A stretch of DNA of 7,551 nucleotides from Croceicoccus sp. GTDB lineage: Bacteria; Pseudomonadota; Alphaproteobacteria; Sphingomonadales; Sphingomonadaceae. Below are positions 1-3,960 of this stretch, piece by piece. The translations under genes were made by a program, and so were the position numbers. The stretch spans positions 1-7,551 of the forward strand of contig JAPYSD010000158.1 of assembly GCA_029936705.1 (NCBI GenBank), read 5' to 3'. Under the pieces are notes generated by a model. The model was not told the origin of the DNA. It saw only the letters and a program-made list of their open reading frames with translations, and did not search any database. The stretch's first letter is position 1. The number at the start of each line of letters is the position of its first letter.

Positions 1-515
1 TGGGTAGGCAAATGGGCGCGGGCCTGGACCGACAGGCGCGCCGGATCCTCGAACGCGGCGATGTCGCTGGCGGCCAGCTCCACCGCTTCGCCCGCAGGCT
101 CGGGCGCCACCAGGAAGGCGGGCAGGATCCCCGCGATCCGCGCCAGCGCCATCGCGGCTCCGGCAGCCTCCGCAGCCTCTAGCGGCAGCGCGCGAAACGG
201 CCCCGCCAGCGGATTGCCCAGGTCGCGCGAAGGGTCCGACAGGCGGCGCGCGGCGTCCAGCGTGAACGGCTCCGCCGCGCGGATCAGCGCGGGGGCATCG
301 GGCGCGGCGGCGTCCTTCTGGTTGATCAGCCGCAGCGTCGCCGCCCGCGCGGCCGAGATCAGCAGGCGATCCGCGCCGGTCCCGCCCGCGTCATGGCCGG
401 TTTCCGCCGGCAGCAGGACCAGCGCCCCGTCGCCGCCCGCGATCCGCACGGGCCAGCCATGGCGCAGCGCATCGACCGCCTGCGCCGTCCGGCGAGAAGG
501 TGAAGGGCCGCTCAT
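1..515 (-). CDS. ribA: GTP cyclohydrolase II (RibA), N-terminal part, runs off left edge
   Basis: Reading the minus strand from the ATG at 515-513 gives 171 codons without a stop before the window ends, so the gene is 5'-complete and 3'-truncated. The product begins MSGPSPSRRTAQAVDALRHG and contains GWPVRIAGGDGALVLLPAET near residues 20-40, LLISAARAATLRLINQ near 51-66 and GPFRALPL further on. This is the style I know from the non-catalytic N-terminal domain of sphingomonad RibA, which opens GTP to start riboflavin synthesis. The zinc-binding cysteines and GTP-binding motifs of the catalytic domain lie outside the window, so the call rests on the N-terminal pattern alone. The start lies 7 bases after the xth stop on the same strand. 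No strong Shine-Dalgarno is visible, which fits translation coupled to xth. The opposite strand is open over the same bases, but only as a codon-bias shadow. Confidence 0.68.
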   Translation of the reverse strand, partial: MSGPSPSRRTAQAVDALRHGWPVRIAGGDGALVLLPAETGHDAGGTGADRLLISAARAATLRLINQKDAAAPDAPALIRAAEPFTLDAARRLSDPSRDLGNPLAGPFRALPLEAAEAAGAAMALARIAGILPAFLVAPEPAGEAVELAASDIAAFEDPARLSVQARAHLPT

Positions 516-522
516 GCCGAAC

Positions 523-1317
523 CTACAGCTCGAAGCGGGTGATCAGCGGAATATGGTCGGAGGGCCGCTGCCAGTCGCGGCATTCCAGCAGCGCGCGATG
601 CTCCCGCGCCTGCGACGCCAGTTCGGGAGAGGCCCACATGTGGTCCAGCCTGCGCCCGCGGTTGGACGCCTTCCAGTCCTTGTTGCGATAGCTCCACCAG
701 CTATAGCTCTTCTGGTCGGCAGGCACGTATTCGCGGCCCAGGTCGACCCAGCCATGCGCGAGGCGAAAACGGTCCAGTGCCTCGACCTCTACCGGGGTGT
801 GGCTGACGACCTTCAACAGCGCCTTGTGGCTCCACACGTCGTGCTCCAGCGGGGCGACGTTGAAATCGCCGACGATCAGGCTGGGGCGGTCCACGGTGTC
901 GGCCCAGTGGGCCATGCGTTCGAGGAAGTCGAGCTTCTGCCCGAACTTGGGATTGACCGCGCGATCAGGCTCGTCACCGCCAGCGGGAATGTACACGTTC
1001 TCCAGCAGCAGGCCCTGGCCCGCGCCGCCGACTTCCACGCCGACATGGCGGGCCTCGCCATTGTCCTGCCAGTCGTGGCGGCTCAGTTCGGTCAGCGGCA
1101 GTTTCGAGACGGTCGCGACGCCGTGATAGCCCTTCTGCCCATGCACGGCGCGGTGGGTATAGCCAAGGCGCTCGAAGGCGGCATGGGGAAACAGGTGTTC
1201 GGCCACCTTGATCTCCTGCAGGCACAGCACGTCGGGCTGCTGCTCGGCAAGGAAACGCTCGACCTGGTCGAGGCGAAGGCGGACGGAATTGATGTTCCAG
1301 GTGGCGATGGTGACCAT
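523..1317 (-). CDS. xth: Exodeoxyribonuclease III (AP endonuclease, Xth family)
   Basis: The product cuts DNA 5' of abasic sites and has 3'-5' exonuclease and 3'-phosphatase activity; it acts in base excision repair in the cytoplasm. The metal-dependent EEP nuclease fold is clear. It has IATWNINSVR at the N-terminus (metal-site Asn), LQEIK with the metal-binding Glu, an ENVYIPAG strand, GDFN with catalytic Asp and Asn in mid-protein, RRLDHMW near residue 225-231, and the terminal SDHIP with the catalytic Asp-His pair. At 264 aa the length is normal and all key residues are present. I chose the ATG at 1317 because family members begin M-x-I-A-T-W-N-I-N. An in-frame ATG at 1329 adds four residues (MARC) and has a weak AAGG four bases upstream, so it remains possible. 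ribA follows after 7 bases, suggesting co-transcription. A strong terminator lies about 85 bases upstream on the same strand, so xth must be transcribed either from within that gap or by read-through. Confidence 0.95.
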   Translation of the reverse strand: MVTIATWNINSVRLRLDQVERFLAEQQPDVLCLQEIKVAEHLFPHAAFERLGYTHRAVHGQKGYHGVATVSKLPLTELSRHDWQDNGEARHVGVEVGGAGQGLLLENVYIPAGGDEPDRAVNPKFGQKLDFLERMAHWADTVDRPSLIVGDFNVAPLEHDVWSHKALLKVVSHTPVEVEALDRFRLAHGWVDLGREYVPADQKSYSWWSYRNKDWKASNRGRRLDHMWASPELASQAREHRALLECRDWQRPSDHIPLITRFEL

Positions 1318-1402
1318 GCAGCGCGCCATAAGGCCTTATGCGCCAAAGTCCAATCGCCAGGGTGCGGGAAAGGGGGCTGGATTACGCGGAGGGCGGATAC
1401 GC

Positions 1403-1437
1403 AAAACCCCCGACCCGGGGGCATTGGGTCGGGGGTT
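1403..1437 (-). terminator. Strong intrinsic terminator between lolA and xth
   Basis: A perfect 12-bp inverted repeat (AACCCCCGACCC at 1405-1416 and GGGTCGGGGGTT at 1426-1437) has a 9-base loop. Read on the minus strand the stem is followed by TTTT (1406-1403) and then GCG. On the plus strand no T-run follows, so it works for minus-strand transcripts. It stands about 200 bases beyond the lolA stop and before the xth start, so it most likely ends the small RNA proposed at 1403-1518. It could also be the end of a long lolA 3'UTR or an attenuator for xth. Confidence 0.8.
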
Positions 1438-1518
1438 GCCATTCGCGTTCGTCACGCTCGGCAAGATGCGGTTTGTTGGGACGGGCAACAGGGGGGAAAC
1501 CCGATTCCCTCGCATCTT
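1403..1518 (-). ncRNA. Candidate small RNA, about 115 nt, with C-rich unpaired stretches
   Basis: No known RNA family is recognised with confidence; this call is built from structure. The minus-strand transcript would start near 1517-1518, seven bases after a TATATC -10. Its first bases (1519-1511, CAAGATGCG) pair perfectly with CGCATCTTG at 1470-1462. Inside that stem, GGTT (1501-1498) and TGTTG (1490-1486) pair with AACC (1473-1470) and CAACA (1478-1474), competing with the outer stem for one base. This leaves CCCCCC and CCCGTCC unpaired. A linker follows, then the 12-bp terminator at 1405-1437. C-rich exposed loops that can pair with Shine-Dalgarno sequences are typical of several alphaproteobacterial trans-acting RNAs, including the suhB/MmgR type, but membership is not shown. 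The rest of the gap (1552-1638) holds only a 5-bp stem (GAACG 1558-1562, CGTTC 1582-1586) enclosing another pyrimidine-rich loop on the minus strand, so a longer transcript is possible. No credible small ORF was found here. Confidence 0.5.
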
Positions 1519-1523
1519 GTTCG

Positions 1524-1551
1524 GATATATCTACGCCCGAACGCCTGTCGG
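1524..1551 (-). promoter_or_regulatory. Candidate sigma-70 promoter for the small RNA
   Basis: On the minus strand CCGACA (1551-1546) and TATATC (1529-1524) are separated by 16 bases. Each matches four of six bases of the TTGACA/TATAAT consensus. Each half is weak alone, but the predicted start (about 1517-1518) falls at the first base pairs of the long stem described for the downstream RNA, which supports it. Confidence 0.4.
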
Positions 1552-1638
1552 ATAGATGAACGAAAGGGCGAGGAAAAGGGCCGTTCGTCGCTATACCGAC
1601 ACAATTGACCGTTAATTAGCCCTTAAGAGCCGAGAGGG

Positions 1639-2289
1639 TCAGCGTTTCTGCCTCGGCCGGACATCCTTGAAGGTAAAAGTGCCGTCGCTCACCGGGATGC
1701 CGTAGCGCTGGTTGCTGAGGAAGATCTTGGTGATCTTGTTCTGCGAATCGACCGACACCCAGCTTTCCAGCTGCAACCCGCCGGGGGCGGAGGCATTGCG
1801 GTCGAAGATCAGCGTGATCGTGCCGTATTCGGGATGCTTGGGATCCTTCACCTGCACGCTGATCAGGTCCGGATGGCGCACGGGCATCAACTTGCCGAAA
1901 CGCATCACGTCCTTGTCGGGATCGAGCAGGGCGCCCAGCGGGCTGTTGCTGATCGGCCAGACCTGCTTCTGCCGGACCTCGTAATCCAGCATGGTCAGGC
2001 GCGACCCGTCCGACACGATCAGGACGGGCACGTCCTTCTGGTATTCGAAGCGGATCTTGCCAGGCCGCTTCAGCACCATCTTGCCGGTAAGCTGCTGCCC
2101 GTTGCGGTCGACCTGCGTGAAATCGGCGCTCATCGTCTTGATGGCGCGAAGCGCGGTGACGGCGCGGGCGAGGTCACCCTCGGCCTGCGCGGCGGCAGGC
2201 GCGGCCGGAACGGCGAGGGCCATGGGCGCTGACAGCGAAGCCAGGGCGGCATAGGCGAGCATGCGCCCGCGGCGAATATTCGAAAACAT
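1639..2289 (-). CDS. lolA: Outer-membrane lipoprotein carrier protein LolA
   Basis: LolA is the periplasmic chaperone that takes lipoproteins released by the LolCDE transporter and carries them across to the outer membrane. The product from the ATG at 2289 is 216 aa. It starts MFSNIRRGRMLAYAALASLS, a basic n-region followed by an Ala/Leu-rich core, with a likely signal peptidase site near residue 36 after PAAAQA. The mature part has the family's opening pattern, MSADFTQVDRNGQQLTGKM, then RPGKIRFEY, then SPLGALLDPDKDV near the middle and LQLESWVSVDSQN towards the end. These are the strands of the half-barrel that holds the lipid chains. In-frame ATGs at 2301, 2325 and 2409 are alternatives; no start has a good Shine-Dalgarno. 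I prefer 2289 because it gives a compact signal peptide. Alphaproteobacteria generally lack a recognisable LolB, so LolA may also deliver its cargo; this is family knowledge. rpmG lies 126 bases upstream. Confidence 0.9.
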   Translation of the reverse strand: MFSNIRRGRMLAYAALASLSAPMALAVPAAPAAAQAEGDLARAVTALRAIKTMSADFTQVDRNGQQLTGKMVLKRPGKIRFEYQKDVPVLIVSDGSRLTMLDYEVRQKQVWPISNSPLGALLDPDKDVMRFGKLMPVRHPDLISVQVKDPKHPEYGTITLIFDRNASAPGGLQLESWVSVDSQNKITKIFLSNQRYGIPVSDGTFTFKDVRPRQKR

Positions 2290-2415
2290 TGCGGAAATCA
2301 TCCCGGTATCATGGCGTGTCGCCATTGAACCCGTGGTGAACCGGCAGGTTCCGCAAGCCTTGAAGGGCACGACAGGCAGAAGCGCGGGCAGGAATGATGC
2401 CGCCCGCACGCAAGA

Positions 2416-2583
2416 TCACTTGATCTTGGCTTCCTTGAAGTCGACGTGCTTGCGGACGACGGGGTCGTACTTCCGCTGCACCATCTTCTCGGTCATGTTG
2501 CGCGGGTTCTTCTTCGTCACATAGAAGAAGCCGGTATCGGCGGTGGAGACCAGCCGGATCTTGACGGTTGCGGGCTTCGCCAT
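2416..2583 (-). CDS. rpmG: 50S ribosomal protein L33, zinc-free form
   Basis: This 55-aa gene encodes the small basic large-subunit protein L33, which sits near the tRNA exit site. The sequence begins MAKPATVKIRLVSTADTGFF and continues YVTKKNPRN, then MTEKMVQRKYDPVVRKHVDF and the end KEAKIK, a textbook L33 from end to end. It has no cysteine at all, so it is the C-minus type that does not bind zinc; the zinc form carries CxxC pairs. The start is well supported: TTTAGGA lies about eight bases before the ATG on the minus strand. lolA follows on the same strand after 126 bases. A 6-bp GC stem between the genes (2384-2389 with 2402-2407) has no T-run and is at best a weak terminator. I see no clear promoter: TTGAAC at 2650-2645 has only a poorly spaced TAATGC at 2629-2624. 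Confidence 0.97.
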   Translation of the reverse strand: MAKPATVKIRLVSTADTGFFYVTKKNPRNMTEKMVQRKYDPVVRKHVDFKEAKIK

Positions 2584-2775
2584 GGCGTATTCCTAAATAT
2601 CCTGATGCGGGTAGCACCCAATGGCATTACCGCGCGGTGTTCCGGTTCAAGTCTGAGAAACGAATCTCGTGGCAGGGCAGACGCGATTGCACGTGGAATC
2701 ACAGGCAGACCCTGCCAAAGCGTCGCGGCCTTTGCTGGATATGAGCGAACAAGTCAAGCCATGCCTGTCCCGCAG

Positions 2776-2792
2776 CCCGGCATTACGCCGGG
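2776..2792 (-). terminator. Weak hairpin after the tail-anchored protein gene
   Basis: CCCGGC (2776-2781) and GCCGGG (2787-2792) form a 6-bp GC stem with a 5-base loop, 14 bases past the stop of the gene at 2806. No T-run follows on the minus strand, so it may only be a 3'-end stabiliser or a Rho-dependent end. Confidence 0.3.
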
Positions 2793-2805
2793 TTCGGGCC
2801 AAGCC

Positions 2806-3123
2806 TTAGCGGTTCCGGCGGCCCAGCAGAACCCCGGCGACGACGCCCAGCAGGGCCGCGGCGCCCGCGCTGCCGAATAGCCAGCCCTTGCGGTTCTTGC
2901 GCACGCGTTCAAGCGCAGCCTCGTCCAGGTAGAAGCCGCCTTCGGCACCGCGGATGACGCCGTGGGCACGCATCGAATCGAAACGGTCCGCCTCGATCGG
3001 GTCGGTCGGTACGATATCGACAGCCTTTGCCGGGGTGGTCGCCTCGAACGCGCGATAGCGCGAGGCAACGACTTCTTCCATCTCGCGCTCACCGCGAACC
3101 ATTTCTGCGACATTGGTGCCCAT
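2806..3123 (-). CDS. Unrecognised tail-anchored membrane protein, 105 aa
   Basis: I do not recognise the family. The protein starts MGTNVAEMVRGEREMEEVVA, a charged helical stretch. A middle part (about residues 32-72) follows, with VDIVPTDPIEADRFDSMRAH, GVIRGAEGGFYLDEAALERV and RKNRKGW. The GVIR...GGFYLDEAAL pattern looks like a small winged-helix or helix-strand module of the sort seen in short alphaproteobacterial membrane proteins, but this is only resemblance. Residues about 82-101 (LFGSAGAAALLGVVAGVLLG) are one membrane helix ending in RRNR, so the soluble part should stay in the cytoplasm. There is no signal peptide. GGAGAG about nine bases before the ATG is a strong Shine-Dalgarno and fixes the start. 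Upstream is the terminator of the acidic lipoprotein gene, so this gene probably has its own promoter. Its neighbours, a GlsB-type protein and a small lipoprotein, suggest an envelope or stress role; that is inference. Confidence 0.8.
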   Translation of the reverse strand: MGTNVAEMVRGEREMEEVVASRYRAFEATTPAKAVDIVPTDPIEADRFDSMRAHGVIRGAEGGFYLDEAALERVRKNRKGWLFGSAGAAALLGVVAGVLLGRRNR

Positions 3124-3187
3124 GGCGAAACTCTCTCCAGAAAAATCAGGGGGCCAGCGCTTTCGCGGCCTTCGTCCTGTCAGATAT

Positions 3188-3213
3188 CAAGCGATGGCAG
3201 CCGGCTTGGTTCC
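3188..3213 (-). promoter_or_regulatory. Weak EcfG-like promoter before the tail-anchored protein gene
   Basis: Minus strand GGAACC begins at 3213. Counting 16 or 17 bases after GGAAC gives GCTT or CTTG where the alphaproteobacterial EcfG -10 would be CGTT, so the -35 is perfect and the -10 imperfect. Predicted 5'UTR is about 60 bases. It lies downstream of the preceding gene's terminator (3225-3256), where a promoter is needed. Confidence 0.25.
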
Positions 3214-3224
3214 GCCAACCAACG

Positions 3225-3256
3225 AAAAGCGGCGCCGATCCGGGGATCGACGCCGC
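3225..3256 (-). terminator. Strong intrinsic terminator of the acidic lipoprotein gene
   Basis: On the minus strand a 12-bp stem with one G-T wobble (3256-3245 with 3240-3229) closes a 4-base loop and is followed by TTTT (3228-3225). It starts 21 bases after the stop codon at 3278. Confidence 0.85.
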
Positions 3257-3277
3257 CATTGCTGAATTTCTCCAGGC

Positions 3278-3523
3278 TTATTGCGGAGTGGCGTCCATGT
3301 CGTCGGCCTGGTCTTCCATCATGTCGGCCTTTTCTTCGCCGCGCTCTTCGACCATGTCGGCCTGCTGGTCCATGCCCGCATCCTCGAGCTGGTCGGCGCG
3401 CATGTCCGCCTGGTCCTCGACCGCGTCGGCCTGGTCTTCCATCTGGTTCTCGGCAGGGCTGTCGCACGCTGCGAGGGCAAGGCCGAGTGCTGCGGCGCTG
3501 GCGGTGGCAATAAGCTTCTTCAT
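3278..3523 (-). CDS. Small acidic repeat lipoprotein, 81 aa
   Basis: The product starts MKKLIATASAAALGLALAAC: a basic n-region, a hydrophobic core and a lipobox ending LAAC, so it should be processed by signal peptidase II and lipidated on Cys20. The mature 62 residues are almost free of hydrophobics other than Met, Ala and Val, and are very acidic. They repeat the pattern E-D-Q-A-D: MEDQADAVEDQAD, then MRADQLEDAG, MDQQADMVEE and MMEDQADDMD. The spacing suits a long amphipathic or coiled-coil helix, possibly a trimer or a peptidoglycan-spanning rod, but no Lpp-type C-terminal Lys is present (it ends DATPQ). Asp directly after the lipidated Cys is an inner-membrane retention signal in E. coli; whether that rule holds here is uncertain. 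AAGGGG eight bases upstream supports the ATG at 3523; the longer upstream frame to 3694 is rejected. It lies between a GlsB-type gene and a tail-anchored protein gene. Function unknown. Confidence 0.87.
   Translation of the reverse strand: MKKLIATASAAALGLALAACDSPAENQMEDQADAVEDQADMRADQLEDAGMDQQADMVEERGEEKADMMEDQADDMDATPQ
3301..3443 (-). repeat. In-frame direct repeat within the lipoprotein gene
   Basis: The 20 bases CGTCGGCCTGGTCTTCCATC occur at 3301-3320 and again at 3424-3443. The 123-base offset equals 41 codons, so both encode MEDQAD. Shorter partial copies (GTCGGCCT, GTCGGCC) lie between. This suggests the repeat protein grew by internal duplication or is kept alike by recombination. Confidence 0.8.
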
Positions 3524-3545
3524 CAGGTTTTCCCCTTGATCTGGC

Positions 3546-3563
3546 CCGGCACGGAAATGCCGG
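3546..3563 (-). other. Leader hairpin before the lipoprotein gene
   Basis: CCGGCA (3546-3551) and TGCCGG (3558-3563) form a perfect 6-bp stem with a 6-base loop, about 12 bases before the AAGGGG Shine-Dalgarno. It may stabilise the messenger or shape translation; no regulator is implied. Confidence 0.4.
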
Positions 3564-3570
3564 TATCCGG

Positions 3571-3609
3571 TAAAAATAACCGGGATGACGAAAGGTTCCG
3601 CCATCCCGG
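3571..3609 (-). terminator. Intrinsic terminator of the GlsB-type gene
   Basis: On the minus strand CCGGGATG (3609-3602) pairs with CATCCCGG (3587-3580) around a 14-base loop and is followed by TTATTTTTA (3579-3571). It lies 29 bases after the stop codon at 3639. The next gene's leader begins at once, so its promoter must overlap or lie inside this element. Confidence 0.8.
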
Positions 3610-3638
3610 CTGCTTCATACTGTTGTGCTGTCGCCGGT

Positions 3639-3893
3639 TCAGCGCACGCTGCCACGACGGACGAGGTTGACGATCGCAAGCAGCACGACCGCACCCAGGA
3701 ACGAGAACAGGAGAGCCGAGAGGCTGAACCCGTTCATGATGGTGTTCCCGCCGACCACAAGACCGGCAATCAGGGCGCCGACGATGCCGACGACCACGTT
3801 CAGCAGGATGCCCTGCTGTGCGTCGGTGCGCATCACGATGCTGGCGAGCCAGCCGATGATGCCTCCGACGATGATCATGATGATGATACCCAT
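3639..3893 (-). CDS. GlsB/YeaQ/YmgE family stress-response membrane protein
   Basis: This 84-aa protein belongs to the transglycosylase-associated (GlsB/YeaQ/YmgE) family of tiny inner-membrane proteins linked to general, acid or envelope stress; the biochemical role is not known. Three hydrophobic segments are visible: about residues 2-20 (GIIIMIIVGGIIGWLASIV), 28-48 (GILLNVVVGIVGALIAGLVV) and 57-77 (SALLFSFLGAVVLLAIVNLV), with a basic tail RRGSVR. The GGIIGWLAS motif, then the polar MRTDAQQG, then NVVVGIVGALIAG are the family hallmarks, and the length matches. The ATG at 3893 has AAAGGAAA seven bases upstream. The upstream extension to 4028 overlaps the ABC gene and has no family resemblance, so it is rejected. 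Just 67 bases separate it from the ABC exporter stop, and they hold an EcfG-like promoter, so it is probably induced in the general stress response. A terminator at 3571-3609 ends it. Confidence 0.93.
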   Translation of the reverse strand: MGIIIMIIVGGIIGWLASIVMRTDAQQGILLNVVVGIVGALIAGLVVGGNTIMNGFSLSALLFSFLGAVVLLAIVNLVRRGSVR

Positions 3894-3897
3894 CGAA

Positions 3898-3930
3898 AGT
3901 TTCCTTTGATCTGCGTTTGTCAAGGAAACT
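3898..3930 (-). promoter_or_regulatory. Inverted repeat covering the ribosome-binding site of the GlsB-type gene
   Basis: On the minus strand AGTTTCC-TTGA (3930-3920) is complementary to TCAA-(A)-GGAAACT (3909-3898): 11 pairs with one bulged A around a 10-base loop. In RNA it would bury the AAAGGAAA Shine-Dalgarno. The left arm overlaps the proposed EcfG -10 (AGTT), so a transcript from that promoter would lack most of it. Either a more distant promoter makes a foldable leader or the repeat is a DNA operator. Confidence 0.5.
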
Positions 3931-3952
3931 ATTCGTCCGCGTAATTGGTTCC
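3927..3952 (-). promoter_or_regulatory. EcfG-type general stress promoter of the GlsB-type gene
   Basis: On the minus strand GGAAC (3952-3948), 17 bases, then AGTT (3930-3927). The known consensus for the alphaproteobacterial general-stress sigma factor EcfG is GGAAC-N16/17-CGTT, so eight of nine bases match at allowed spacing. The start would be near 3920, giving a leader of about 27 bases, and the gene is from a stress family. All three points agree. Confidence 0.6.
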
Positions 3953-3960
3953 GTCCGCCC

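Noticed and set aside
61..1608. 515-codon open frame on the plus strand opposite ribA and xth
   Set aside because: Xth motifs are unmistakable on the minus strand. The plus frame has low-complexity Ala/Ser/Arg composition, resembles no family and crosses the terminator and gap, so it is a GC-bias shadow.
2290..2409. 40-codon N-terminal extension of LolA
   Set aside because: The extension breaks the signal peptide, has two cysteines and no family similarity, and no ribosome-binding site.
2640..2660. GGTTCAAGTC, similar to a tRNA T-loop
   Set aside because: No T-stem, anticodon arm or acceptor pairing can be built around it on either strand.
3301..3443. Repeats considered as a CRISPR or mobile-element signature
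   Set aside because: They are in-frame coding repeats within one small gene, with spacers that are themselves coding and related.
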